In this document: positions 30,139 through 39,073 of the stretch, piece by piece
Layout of the letters: each line of letters starts with the position of its first letter
Numbering within the stretch: position 1 is the stretch's first letter
Source of the DNA: Chloroflexota bacterium
Lineage (GTDB): Bacteria > Chloroflexota > Anaerolineae > Anaerolineales > Villigracilaceae
DNA length: 64,000 nt
Direction: 5' to 3'
Assembly (NCBI GenBank): GCA_023459215.1
Contig: JAEWVF010000111.1
Coordinates: 1-64,000, forward strand
The notes under the pieces: model-generated
Seen by the model: the letters and a program-made list of their open reading frames with translations, nothing else
Database searches by the model: none
Told to the model about the DNA's origin: nothing
Position numbers and translations under genes: made by a program

Positions 30139-31518
30139 ATGTCCCGCAAGATTTATGCTCTTTTGAGCCTTTTGCTCGTTGCAACTTTTGTACTGGCTGC
30201 CTGTGGCGCGCCGGCTACTCAAGCTCCCGCCGCCCCCGCCGCCGAAGAACCGGCTGCCGAAGCTCCCGCCGCTGAAGAACCGGCTGCTGAAGCTCCCGCT
30301 GCTGAAGAACCGGCTGCTGAAAAAGTCGTCATCACTTGGTGGCACATCTCCACTGCTGAAGAACACAAGGCTGTCTGGCAGAAACTGGCCGATGAATACA
30401 TGGCCGCTCACCCGAACGTCACCATCGAAATCACCGTTCTGGAAAACGAAGCCTTCAAAACCAAGCTGACCACCGTCATGCAGTCCGGCGAACCGCCTGA
30501 CATCTTCCAGAGCTGGGGCGGCGGCGTGATGAACGAATACGCCAATGCTGGCCTGCTCAAGGACATCACCGCTGATCTCGATGCCGATGGCGGCGCGTGG
30601 CGTAATACCTTTGCTCCCGGTGCTCTTGGTGTATATGCCTATAAAGGCCAGAGCTATGGTGTGCCGTGGGATATGGGCATGATCGGTTTCTGGTACAACA
30701 AGGAATTGTTTGCCCAGGCTGGCATCGACACTCCTCCTGCGACCTGGTCTGAATTCCTCGAAGATGTCAAGGCCCTCAAGGCTGCTGGCATTACCCCCAT
30801 CGCATTGGGCGGAGGCGACAAGTGGCCTGCTATGCACATGTGGGCTTACCTCGTCACCCGCTTGGGCGGCAAGGCCAACTTCGAAGGCGCTCTTCTGCGC
30901 ACCGGTTCCTTTACAGATGAGCCGTTTGTCCAGGCTGGTTACAAGCTCCAGGAACTCATGGCGCTCGAACCCTTCCAGGATGGCTTCTTGGGCGCGACCT
31001 ACGGCGACGAAGCCACTGCTGTTGGCAATGGCAAGGCTGCCATGGAATTGATGGGCCAGTGGGCTCCGGCTGTCCAGAAGGACAACAGCGAAGACAAACA
31101 GGGCCTCGGCGACAAGCTCGGCTTCTTCCCCTTCCCGGCTGTTGAAGGTGGCTTGGGCGATCCGAATGATGCGGTCGGTGGTGGCAATGGTTTTGCCATC
31201 GGCAAGAATGCTTCCCCCGAAGCGATCGATTTCGTCAAGTACCTGACCTCTCCCGAAGCTCAGCAGGCTCTTGTGGCAATCAACGTTGCCATCCCGGTTG
31301 TCAAGGGCGGCGAAGTTGGCATGACCGATCCTCTAATGATCCAGCTTCAGGAAACACTGGCCAAGGCGGAGTACTTCCAACTGTACTACGATCAGGCTCT
31401 GCCTCCGGCGATGGGCTCCGTCATCAATGACAGCGTCCAGGGCATCTTCGCTGGAACGCTGACTCCCGAACAGGCTGCTCAGGCGATTGAAGATTCGGCG
31501 ATGCAGGAACTGAAGTAA
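30139..31518 (+). CDS. Sugar ABC transporter binding lipoprotein (family 1)
   Basis: This 459-residue protein has a lipoprotein signal (ATFVLAACGA), a linker of tandem PAAEEPAAEA repeats (residues about 30-62) and a family 1 extracellular binding domain. Recognisable segments are ITWWHISTAEEHKAVWQKLA, EPPDIFQSWGGG, WDMGMIGFWYNKELF and AVGGGNGFAIGKNASPEA. It would capture sugar and pass it to the two permeases encoded next. Xylo-oligosaccharides are the likely ligand because three xylanolytic hydrolases follow. AAGGAGAAGGA lies just upstream of the ATG. The operon is under the double LacI operator. A hairpin after the stop separates it from the permease genes. Confidence 0.9.
   Translation: MSRKIYALLSLLLVATFVLAACGAPATQAPAAPAAEEPAAEAPAAEEPAAEAPAAEEPAAEKVVITWWHISTAEEHKAVWQKLADEYMAAHPNVTIEITVLENEAFKTKLTTVMQSGEPPDIFQSWGGGVMNEYANAGLLKDITADLDADGGAWRNTFAPGALGVYAYKGQSYGVPWDMGMIGFWYNKELFAQAGIDTPPATWSEFLEDVKALKAAGITPIALGGGDKWPAMHMWAYLVTRLGGKANFEGALLRTGSFTDEPFVQAGYKLQELMALEPFQDGFLGATYGDEATAVGNGKAAMELMGQWAPAVQKDNSEDKQGLGDKLGFFPFPAVEGGLGDPNDAVGGGNGFAIGKNASPEAIDFVKYLTSPEAQQALVAINVAIPVVKGGEVGMTDPLMIQLQETLAKAEYFQLYYDQALPPAMGSVINDSVQGIFAGTLTPEQAAQAIEDSAMQELK
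30241..30321 (+). repeat. 30-base tandem repeat inside the binding-protein linker
   Basis: Two full units (30241-30270, 30271-30300) and a partial third (30301-30321) encode the Ala/Glu/Pro linker between the lipid anchor and the binding domain. The copies are almost identical in DNA sequence, so linker length may vary between strains. Confidence 0.85.
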
Positions 31519-31535
31519 GCTAGTCCTCTCTGCTT

Positions 31536-31571
31536 GTGCGGGGATCGGAACTAAAAAACCGATCCCCGCAC
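31536..31571 (+). promoter_or_regulatory. Intercistronic hairpin between binding protein and permease
   Basis: A perfect 13-bp stem (31536-31548 with 31559-31571) has a 10-base loop and no T run after it. Such structures often protect the upstream message and lower downstream expression, giving more binding protein than permease. Confidence 0.75.
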
Positions 31572-31599
31572 CATTTCAAGGCTTTTCCCGGAGATTCTT

Positions 31600-32544
31600 A
31601 TGCAATCACTCCCCGCCATACCGAATATATTGAAACAAAAACCAGGAGCAGGTGGTCCGCGCAAATTGCAGGAAAACCTGATGATTTTCCTGTTCCTGTT
31701 GCCGGCGATCATTCTCTTCCTGCTCTTTGTTGTCTACCCCATTTTCCAGTCCATTTATTACAGCCTCTTTAACTGGAAAGGTTTCGGCCCGGCGGTTGAT
31801 TTTGTAGGCCTGGAGAACTTTACGAACATCATGAAAGACAAGATTTTCATGATCGCCCTTCGTAACGGTTTCCTGATCATCCTTCTGTCCCTTGCTGTCC
31901 AATTGCCATTATCGCTGTTACTGGCCGTGCTGGTCGGACGCGATCTGCCCGGCCGGGTTATTTTTCGCACCATTTTCTTCCTGCCCTATGTTCTTTCCGA
32001 GGTGATTGCGGCCCTGATGTGGCTGTTCATCCTCAATCCTGACCCGGAGCGCGGTTTCATCAATGCCGTGATTGCCTTCCTTGGCGGTGAAACGCAAGCC
32101 TGGCTCGGCGATACCAGCCTGGTGATGCCGGCCATCTTTGCCGCGCTGACCTGGAAGTACTTTGGCTATCACATGCTACTCTTCATGACCGGCCTGCAAA
32201 ACATTCCCAGCGAGATCGAGGAAGCCGGGCGCGTCGACGGGGCAAACGCCATCCAGAACTTTTTCTATATCACCCTGCCGCTGCTGACCAGCACCATCCG
32301 CACCTCGGTCTATATTTCCGTGCTTGGTTCGATCCAGCAATTCATCCTGGTCTGGATTATGACCAAAGGCGGGCCGGTCAATGCCAGCGAGACCATGGCA
32401 ACGTACATGTACCGCTTTGGCTTCGTGCGCTTCCAACTGGGTTACGGCTCGGCGGTCGCCATTTACATGTTCCTGATCTGCCTGATTTTCTCCCTGATTT
32501 ACCAGCGCCTTACCCGCCAACCCGACGACCTGACCGGCCTCTAA
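31600..32544 (+). CDS. Sugar ABC transporter permease, MalF/UgpA type
   Basis: This 314-residue integral membrane protein has six predicted helices, starting with LMIFLFLLPAIILFLLFVVYPIF. The cytoplasmic EAA loop is GLQNIPSEIEEAGRVDGANAIQNFFYITLPLL, quoted here in part: EEAGRVDGA at about residue 207 contacts the ATPase. GGAG lies 6 bases upstream of the ATG. It pairs with the next gene to form the channel of the importer. No ATPase gene is present in the operon, so a shared MsmK-type ATPase encoded elsewhere is expected. Confidence 0.9.
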   Translation: MQSLPAIPNILKQKPGAGGPRKLQENLMIFLFLLPAIILFLLFVVYPIFQSIYYSLFNWKGFGPAVDFVGLENFTNIMKDKIFMIALRNGFLIILLSLAVQLPLSLLLAVLVGRDLPGRVIFRTIFFLPYVLSEVIAALMWLFILNPDPERGFINAVIAFLGGETQAWLGDTSLVMPAIFAALTWKYFGYHMLLFMTGLQNIPSEIEEAGRVDGANAIQNFFYITLPLLTSTIRTSVYISVLGSIQQFILVWIMTKGGPVNASETMATYMYRFGFVRFQLGYGSAVAIYMFLICLIFSLIYQRLTRQPDDLTGL

Positions 32545-32559
32545 AAGGACAAGACTGCC

Positions 32560-33423
32560 ATGAAAAAGACAAACTCGTTTTCCTACTGGACTTTTGCCCG
32601 GTTTGCCCAGCGCAGCCTGCAATACGGGGTTTTGATTGCCGTTGTTATTGTCGTTTTCGTCCCGATCATCATGCTGGTGTTCGGCGCGCTCAAGACGCGC
32701 GGTGAATTGATGGCGCATCCTTATGCCCCGCCGTTTCCTCCCTATTGGGACAATATCATCGCGATCCTGACCAACCCCACTTATTCCTTCTGGCCGATGC
32801 TGCGTAACAGCCTGTTTGTGATGGTGGCAACCACTGCCGGGGTGGTGGTGATTTGCAGCCTGGCCGCTTTCGTCTTCGCGCGCATGGAATTCCGCTTCAA
32901 GGGAGCCGCTTTCCAGTTGTTCACCCTGGGGCTGATGTTCCCGATCAACATCGCCATCCTGCCGGTTTATTTCGTCCTGCGCCAGATTAACCTGATCGAC
33001 AACCTGTGGGGCGTTATCATCGTCCAGACCGCTTTCCAGCTTTCGGGCAACATCCTGATTCTGCGCGGCTTTTTCACCGCCATTCCGATTGAACTGCAAG
33101 ACGCGGCCTATATCGACGGCTGCAACGCCTTCGACTTCTTCTGGCGCATCCTGCTCCCGCTGGCCAAACCGGCCCTGGCCGCAGTCGCTGCCCTGACCAT
33201 GATCATGAGTTGGAACGACCTGCTGGTGCCCCTGGTCGTCATCAATAGCGACAAATTATGGCCGCTGCCGCTCGGCACCATGCAATTCCAGGGCCAATAC
33301 GGCCAGGATTTGGCGCTGGTTTCCGCCTTTGTCGCCATTTCGGCCCTGCCGACCATCATCTTTTACCTGTTCGCCGAACGCCAGATCGTATCCGGTCTGA
33401 CTGCCGGGGCGGTCAAGGGCTAA
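32560..33423 (+). CDS. Sugar ABC transporter permease, MalG/UgpE type
   Basis: This 287-residue integral membrane protein has six predicted helices, beginning with VLIAVVIVVFVPIIMLVFGAL. The EAA loop is ELQDAAYIDGCNAFDFFWRI near residue 180, where DAAYIDG replaces EAAxIDG. The C-terminus FAERQIVSGLTAGAVKG is the classic end of MalG-type subunits. AGGA lies upstream of the ATG, and the preceding permease gene ends 15 bases earlier. It forms the second half of the sugar channel. The GH8 gene follows after 19 bases. Confidence 0.91.
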   Translation: MKKTNSFSYWTFARFAQRSLQYGVLIAVVIVVFVPIIMLVFGALKTRGELMAHPYAPPFPPYWDNIIAILTNPTYSFWPMLRNSLFVMVATTAGVVVICSLAAFVFARMEFRFKGAAFQLFTLGLMFPINIAILPVYFVLRQINLIDNLWGVIIVQTAFQLSGNILILRGFFTAIPIELQDAAYIDGCNAFDFFWRILLPLAKPALAAVAALTMIMSWNDLLVPLVVINSDKLWPLPLGTMQFQGQYGQDLALVSAFVAISALPTIIFYLFAERQIVSGLTAGAVKG

Positions 33424-33442
33424 GCCGGGAAAATCGGGAATC

Positions 33443-35581
33443 ATGTCCACCCTGCAACGCTTCACCGTCATCCTGGCCCTGGCCTGCCTCCTGCTTGCAT
33501 CTTGTGGGACTCCAGCCACCCCCGCGCCTGCTACCGCGCAACCAACTGTTGAACCTACCTCCATACCGACCCTGCCGAAACCCGCCTACGAAACCGGCGA
33601 GTACCGTAACCTGTTCGCAGATTACCTGGGTAAATCGGACGCCGAAATCCAGGCCAAGATCGACCAGGCCTTCCAGCAGCTTTTCTACGGCGACGATGTT
33701 TCTGAACGAGTCTACTATCCCGTTGGCACAGATATGGGCTATATGCTCGATACCGGCAACGAGGATGTGCGCTCGGAAGGCATGTCCTATGGCATGATGA
33801 TTGCTGTCCAGATGAACAAGAAGGAAGAGTTTGACCGCATCTGGAAGTGGGCCAAAACTTACATGTACCAACAGGGCGGAGGTTATAAAGGTTACTTCGC
33901 CTGGCAATGCCGGACAGACGGCACTCAAATGGCCGCCAACCCGGCTTCGGACGGTGAAGTCTGGTTCATTACCGCCCTGTTCTTTGCCGATGCGCGCTGG
34001 GGCAGCACGGAAGGGATTTACAACTACCGCGCCGAGGCCCAAACCATTCTCGATACGGCCCTCAATGCCGAAGGCGAATTGGCCACCAACTTGTTCGACG
34101 CGGAGACCAAGCAGGTTGTTTTCGTGCCGCAATTGGGCAAAAACTCATCTTTTACCGATCCCTCGTACCACATGCCCCATTTTTACGAACTGTGGGCGCG
34201 CTGGGCCGATAAAAACAACGATTTCTGGGCTGAAGCGGTCACTGCCAGCCGCGCATACCTGCCCACCGCAGTTCATCCCGAAACCGGGCTTGCTCCGAAT
34301 TATTCCTATTTCGACGGCAAACCGTATGACGATGATTATCACGGCAAATTCCGCTACGATGCTTTCCGCGTTGGCGCGAACATCGGCATGGATTATGTCT
34401 GGTTTTACCCCTCGGACTGGTACACCGAGCAGGCCAACCGCCAGTTGTCTTTCTTTGCCTCGCAGGGCATCGACGATTATGTCGGCGAGTATGACCTGGA
34501 CGGAACCCCGGTCGGCGGCGGACATTCCACCGGCCTGGTAGCCACCAACGCCGTCCTGGCCCATGCTGCCGACCCTGAAATCGGCAAGCCCTTTGTTCAG
34601 GCGCTTTGGGATGCGCCTGTTCCAACCGGGAAATATCGCTACTACGATGGCTTGCTCTACATGCTGGGCCTGCTGCAAACCAGCGGCAACTTCCGCATTT
34701 ACGAGCCGGGCGTCAGTCCGCGGGCTGAGATTCCGCCTGCGCCGCCGCGCGCCGTAGAAGGGAAATTCGCGCCGCTGACCGGGCGGGCCTTGCTCCTGCT
34801 CGGACCGGATTTGGCGGCGGTGGATGCTTATTTCGATAAGCTGGTCACGGCTCCGGGCGGGGTCAACATCGAGTTGAAACTCCAGTCGCCCGACCTGGCT
34901 GCGCTGGAGGCCCTGGCCAAGAAATATCCGAAAAGCACCTTGTCGGTCGGTCTGTCTCTGTCCGAGCTGGTCGATTCGATCCCAAGCGGAAAAGCGGATG
35001 CGCAGATTGGCCAGTTGCTCGAGGCCCTGACGGCGCTCGCGCGCCCGGTTTTCTTGCGGCCCGGCCCTGAATTCGACCTGAATGCCGAACTTGCCCCGGA
35101 AAGCTATATCGCCGCCTGGAAATACCTGCATGGTCAGATTCAGGCCAAGGGGAGCACGAACATCGCCCTGGTCTGGCACAGCGCCGCAGCCTGCGAGCAG
35201 CCTTTTGGCGGTTATCCGGCTGAGGACTGGTATCCCGGCGACGAATATGTCGATTGGGTTGGTCTGTCCTATGGCAACCAGCCTGCCGAATGCGCCAACC
35301 AGCCCGTCGACGCCGTGCTGCAATTTGCGCGTGAGCGCTACAAACCGGTGATGGTGTTTGCCGTGCCCCAAAATCTGGGCGAGGCCAGTTGGGAAGCCTG
35401 GTTTGCCCCGCTGTTTGGGTATGTCCACGCCAACAATGACCTGATCCGCGCCCTGATGTATTTCAACAGCGAACCGGCGCTCTTTGAACAGCCGGAATTC
35501 CTGGCGGCCTGGAAAGAAGAAACCAAACAGCAATTCTGGCTGCGCGGCGGGCCGTCTCTCTTCTCAACTCTGGAACAATAA
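33443..35581 (+). CDS. GH8 exo-oligoxylanase lipoprotein fused to a degenerate GH26-like domain
   Basis: This 712-residue protein starts with a lipoprotein signal (LLLASCGT, C21). Residues 50-422 form a GH8 domain of the Rex type, which releases xylose from the reducing end of xylo-oligosaccharides. The general acid is E112 (DVRSEGMSYGMM) and the base is probably D306 (FRYDAFR); the spacing matches Rex. Residues about 445-700 resemble a GH26 barrel: PVFLRPGPEF, SYIAAWKYLHGQ, WYPGDEYVDWVGLSYG and KPVMVFAVPQ. GH26 normally has HE in the first motif and AEFG in the last. Here the nucleophile position is alanine, so this half should be inactive. It lies in the importer operon. Confidence 0.85.
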   Translation: MSTLQRFTVILALACLLLASCGTPATPAPATAQPTVEPTSIPTLPKPAYETGEYRNLFADYLGKSDAEIQAKIDQAFQQLFYGDDVSERVYYPVGTDMGYMLDTGNEDVRSEGMSYGMMIAVQMNKKEEFDRIWKWAKTYMYQQGGGYKGYFAWQCRTDGTQMAANPASDGEVWFITALFFADARWGSTEGIYNYRAEAQTILDTALNAEGELATNLFDAETKQVVFVPQLGKNSSFTDPSYHMPHFYELWARWADKNNDFWAEAVTASRAYLPTAVHPETGLAPNYSYFDGKPYDDDYHGKFRYDAFRVGANIGMDYVWFYPSDWYTEQANRQLSFFASQGIDDYVGEYDLDGTPVGGGHSTGLVATNAVLAHAADPEIGKPFVQALWDAPVPTGKYRYYDGLLYMLGLLQTSGNFRIYEPGVSPRAEIPPAPPRAVEGKFAPLTGRALLLLGPDLAAVDAYFDKLVTAPGGVNIELKLQSPDLAALEALAKKYPKSTLSVGLSLSELVDSIPSGKADAQIGQLLEALTALARPVFLRPGPEFDLNAELAPESYIAAWKYLHGQIQAKGSTNIALVWHSAAACEQPFGGYPAEDWYPGDEYVDWVGLSYGNQPAECANQPVDAVLQFARERYKPVMVFAVPQNLGEASWEAWFAPLFGYVHANNDLIRALMYFNSEPALFEQPEFLAAWKEETKQQFWLRGGPSLFSTLEQ

Positions 35582-35587
35582 GACGCC

Positions 35588-36829
35588 ATGAATCAGATCG
35601 ACCGTGATATTCGCGAACATCGCACTGCCCGCGCCAGCCTGACCCTGACTTCCCAGGGCCAGCCGGTCGCGGGGCGTGAAGTATTGGTGCAGCAAAAGAA
35701 ACATAAATTCATGTTTGGCAGCAATTGGGGCCAAAGCACAATCGCCCTGGCCAACGGTGAGCTGTCTGGCCGGGAAAAGGAAATGGCCGAACGCCGCAAC
35801 GAGCGTTTTTTGCAGTTGCTGAACCAGGCCACCCTGCCTTTCTATTGGGCCCGTTTCGAGCCGCAGCGCGGCAAGCCGGATACGGATCGCATCCTGGCGA
35901 CAGCGCGCTGGTATAGTGAGCGCGGCGTCGCCTTGAAGGGACATCCGCTTTGCTGGCATACCCTGACGGCTGATTGGCTGCTGGAGATGAGCAACCGCGA
36001 AATCCTGGCCGCCCAGTTGGCCCGCATCCAGCGCGATGTGACCGATTTTGCCGGGCTGATTGACACCTGGGACGCAGTCAACGAAGCCGTGATCATGCCC
36101 ATTTTTGACAAATACGACAACGGTATTACCCGTTTATGCAAGGAAATGGGGCGCATTGGCCTGATTCGGGCCATGTTCGAGGCCGCCCGCGCGGCCAACC
36201 CCAAAGCGAAGCTCATCCTGAACGATTTCGATATTTCCCCCGCCTACGATTTGCTGGTGGAAGAGTGCCTGGCCGCAGGCATCCAGATCGATGTGATTGG
36301 CATCCAGTCGCACATGCACCAGGGGTACTGGGGCGTCGAGAAAACGCTGGCGGTCTTGGAACGTTTCGAGCGCTTCAACCTGCCAATCCAATTCAGCGAG
36401 AATACGATTGTTTCCGGCCAGATTATGCCGCCTGAGATTATCGACTTGAACGATTATCAGGTCGATCACTGGCCGAGCACCCGCGAGGGCGAAGAACGCC
36501 AGGCGCAGGAAGTGGTCAGCCATTACAAAACCCTTTTTTCGCGTCCGCTGGTGGAAGGCATCACCTGGTGGGATTTGTCGGACGGCTGCTGGCTTAACGC
36601 CCCGGCTGGGCTGCTGCACGAGGATCATTCGCCCAAACCGGCTTATGAAGCCTTGCTCAAGCTGATCAAGGGTGAGTGGTGGCTTGCTCCGACCAAATTT
36701 GTCAGCGATGAGCGCGGCCAGGTGCGTTTTGATGGTTTCCTGGGAGAGTACGAATTGACGCTGGACGATAAGAAAACAGTTTTTGCCCTTGACGCAAAAG
36801 GGGATGTAGAAATTTTAGTTAATCTTTAA
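35588..36829 (+). CDS. GH10 endo-beta-1,4-xylanase, cytoplasmic
   Basis: This 413-residue protein lacks a signal peptide, so it should act inside the cell on imported xylo-oligosaccharides. A small beta-rich N-terminal segment (16-45) leads into the GH10 barrel. Motifs are GHPLCWHT (118-125), the acid/base E166 in WDAVNEAV, and the nucleophile E271 in PIQFSENTI, where family members usually have ITELD-type sequence. GIQSHMH and ITWWDLSDGCWL are the other substrate-binding segments. A C-terminal tail of about 60 residues may be a small beta domain. It lies 6 bases after the GH8 gene. Confidence 0.9.
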   Translation: MNQIDRDIREHRTARASLTLTSQGQPVAGREVLVQQKKHKFMFGSNWGQSTIALANGELSGREKEMAERRNERFLQLLNQATLPFYWARFEPQRGKPDTDRILATARWYSERGVALKGHPLCWHTLTADWLLEMSNREILAAQLARIQRDVTDFAGLIDTWDAVNEAVIMPIFDKYDNGITRLCKEMGRIGLIRAMFEAARAANPKAKLILNDFDISPAYDLLVEECLAAGIQIDVIGIQSHMHQGYWGVEKTLAVLERFERFNLPIQFSENTIVSGQIMPPEIIDLNDYQVDHWPSTREGEERQAQEVVSHYKTLFSRPLVEGITWWDLSDGCWLNAPAGLLHEDHSPKPAYEALLKLIKGEWWLAPTKFVSDERGQVRFDGFLGEYELTLDDKKTVFALDAKGDVEILVNL

Positions 36830-36847
36830 TGCACCAAGAAGGATTTT

Positions 36848-38971
36848 ATGAACCAACCTGCTTATCTCGACGTTGCCCTTCCCATCCACGAACGTGTGCG
36901 CGACCTGGTTTCACGCCTGACCCTCGATGAGAAAGTGGGCTTGATGAGCCACCCGGCTCATGGGGTGCCGCGTCTGGGCATTCCCGCCTACAACTATTGG
37001 AATGAAGCCCTGCACGGCGTGGCCCGCAACGGACGCGCCACCGTTTTTCCGCAGGCAATTGGGATGGCTGCCACTTGGGATAAGGATTTGATCCACCAGG
37101 TTGCCACTGCCATCAGCGACGAGGCCCGCGCCAAGTATCACGCGGCCCTTAAGCGCAACGGTTATACCCAGCAGTACCAGGGCTTGACTTTTTGGTCGCC
37201 GAATGTGAATATCTTCCGCGATCCGCGCTGGGGACGTGGGCAGGAAACCTGGGGTGAAGACCCGTTTTTTACCGGTGAAATGGCCTCGGCGTTTGTCAGG
37301 GGCCTGCAGGGCGATGATCCCAAATATCTCAAAACGGCAGCCTGCGCCAAGCACTATGCCGTTCATTCCGGCCCGGAAAAAGACCGCCACTTCTTCAACG
37401 CGATTGTTTCCCGCCACGATCTCTACGAAACCTACCTGCCGGCCTTCAAAAAACTGGTCACGGAAGCCAGGGTTGAATCGGTCATGGGCGCTTACAACCG
37501 CACCCTTGACGAACCTTGCAACGGCAGCAAACTCCTGCTGGAAGATATTCTGCGCGGCGAGTGGGGCTTCGATGGCCATGTCGTTTCAGACTGCGGGGCG
37601 CTGGCCGATTTCCACCTCTATCACAAAGTGACCGAAGACGAGGCCGATTCGGCAGCCCTGGCGTTGAAGTACGGCTGCGACCTGGGTTGTGACCATGTAT
37701 TCAACGAAATTCCAACGGCTATCGAGCGCGGCGATACCAGCGAAGCGCTGGTTGACCGCGCCCTCGAGCGCACCCTGGGGACGCGTTTCAAGCTGGGCAT
37801 GTTCGATCCCGATGAACAGGTGCCCTTTGCCTCCATCCCGCTGGATGTGGTTGCCTGTGACGCCCACCGCCAACTGGCCTATCGCGCCGCTGCCGAATCG
37901 GTTGTGCTGCTCAAGAACAAGGACAACCTGCTGCCGATCAAGCCTTCCACCCGTAAGATTTTCGTCACCGGGCCGACCGCCGCCAGCCTGGAAGTGCTGC
38001 TCGGCAACTATTACGGCTTCAACAACCAGATGATTACCCTGTTGGAGGGCATCACTGGCCGCCTGCCCGAAGGCATGGGCATGGAATACCATCCCGGTAC
38101 GCCGCTCAAACATCCGCGCGAGATCAAGGATACCTGGGCGCCAGGCATGGCCCAATCGGCAGATGTGACCATCGTCTGCGCGGGCCTGTCCTCCTTCCTG
38201 GAAGGCGAAGAGGGCGAATCGCTGCTCTCGCCGCAGAACGGCGACCGTGAGAGCATCTCGCTGCCCGCCAGTCAGGTGAACTACATCAAGGAACTGGCCA
38301 TCAGCGGCGCGCGGATCGTGCTCGTCCTGACCGGCGGCAGCCCGATTGCCCTGGGCGAAGTCGAAGATATGGTGGACGCGATCCTGTTTGTCTGGTATCC
38401 GGGCATGGAGGGCGGCCGGGCCGCGGCAAATGTTCTGTTTGGCGATATTTCTCCAGCCGGGAAACTGCCAATCACCTTCCCAAAATCGCTCGAACAACTG
38501 CCTGCCTTCGATGATTACAACATGCAGGGCCGCACCTACCGCTATATGACCGAAGAGCCGCTCTTCCCCTTTGGATTCGGCCTATCCTACGCCCGCTTTG
38601 CTTATGAGAACCTGCGGGTCGCCTCGCCCACCGTTTCGGCTTCCGGCTTCGAAGTCGAGGTAGCCGTCAAAAATATCGGCGAGGTTGCCGCCGACGAAGT
38701 TGTCCAGTTCTACCTGGGTGCGCTCGAAAGCCGCTTGCCTGCGCCGCTCAACCAGTTGATTGGTTTCCAGCGCATCCACTTGCAACCGGGACAATCCACA
38801 ACCGTCCGCCTGTCCATCAAGCCTGAAATGTTGATGCTCTACAACGAAGATGGCCGCCAGGTATTTGAACCGGGCAAATTCCGCCTGACGGCCGGGGGCT
38901 GTTCCCCCAGCGCCCGCGGCCAGGCCCTCGGCGCGCCCGCGCCCGCCGTGTACGAGTTCCAACTCGCTTAA
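36848..38971 (+). CDS. GH3 beta-xylosidase/beta-glucosidase, cytoplasmic
   Basis: This 707-residue protein has the three-domain GH3 layout: N-terminal barrel with the nucleophile D248 (GHVVSDCGALADF), a second alpha/beta domain (SVVLLKNKDNLLPI-like, about residue 350 on), and a C-terminal fibronectin-III-like domain (EVEVAVKNIGEVAADEVVQFYLG). NIFRDPRWGRGQETWGEDP and KHYAVHSGPEKDRH are typical of beta-xylosidase members. There is no signal peptide. With the GH10 enzyme it would degrade imported oligosaccharides to xylose. AAGGA lies 5 bases upstream of the ATG. It ends the operon and is convergent with xylB. Confidence 0.91.
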   Translation: MNQPAYLDVALPIHERVRDLVSRLTLDEKVGLMSHPAHGVPRLGIPAYNYWNEALHGVARNGRATVFPQAIGMAATWDKDLIHQVATAISDEARAKYHAALKRNGYTQQYQGLTFWSPNVNIFRDPRWGRGQETWGEDPFFTGEMASAFVRGLQGDDPKYLKTAACAKHYAVHSGPEKDRHFFNAIVSRHDLYETYLPAFKKLVTEARVESVMGAYNRTLDEPCNGSKLLLEDILRGEWGFDGHVVSDCGALADFHLYHKVTEDEADSAALALKYGCDLGCDHVFNEIPTAIERGDTSEALVDRALERTLGTRFKLGMFDPDEQVPFASIPLDVVACDAHRQLAYRAAAESVVLLKNKDNLLPIKPSTRKIFVTGPTAASLEVLLGNYYGFNNQMITLLEGITGRLPEGMGMEYHPGTPLKHPREIKDTWAPGMAQSADVTIVCAGLSSFLEGEEGESLLSPQNGDRESISLPASQVNYIKELAISGARIVLVLTGGSPIALGEVEDMVDAILFVWYPGMEGGRAAANVLFGDISPAGKLPITFPKSLEQLPAFDDYNMQGRTYRYMTEEPLFPFGFGLSYARFAYENLRVASPTVSASGFEVEVAVKNIGEVAADEVVQFYLGALESRLPAPLNQLIGFQRIHLQPGQSTTVRLSIKPEMLMLYNEDGRQVFEPGKFRLTAGGCSPSARGQALGAPAPAVYEFQLA

Positions 38972-38981
38972 AACAAAAAAG

Positions 38982-39020
38982 AGCGGCTTCTTCACGATCA
39001 CATTACTGCCCCAAGCCGCT
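38982..39020 (+). terminator. Weak inverted repeat after the GH3 gene
   Basis: AGCGGCTT (38982-38989) faces AAGCCGCT (39013-39020) with a 23-base loop. No T run follows, so it may only protect the 3' end. Confidence 0.35.
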
Positions 39021-39043
39021 ATCCTGAACCAGGGTGGAAAAGA

Positions 39044-39071
39044 AAACTGCTCCCGTCACCGGGAGCAGTTT
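39044..39071 (-). terminator. Terminator of the xylAB operon
   Basis: A 12-bp stem (39044-39055 with 39060-39071) and a 4-base loop. Read leftward, TTTTCTTTTCC follows. It lies just after the xylB stop codon. Confidence 0.85.
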
Positions 39072-39073
39072 GA

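Noticed and set aside
30021..30275. A possible leader peptide frame in the importer leader
   Set aside because: It lacks a ribosome site at a usable distance, runs out of frame into the binding-protein gene and has no conserved feature.
34145..35533. A 462-codon open frame on the minus strand opposite the GH8 gene
   Set aside because: It is the antisense shadow of the GH8/GH26-like gene, with arginine/glutamine-rich sequence and no motif.
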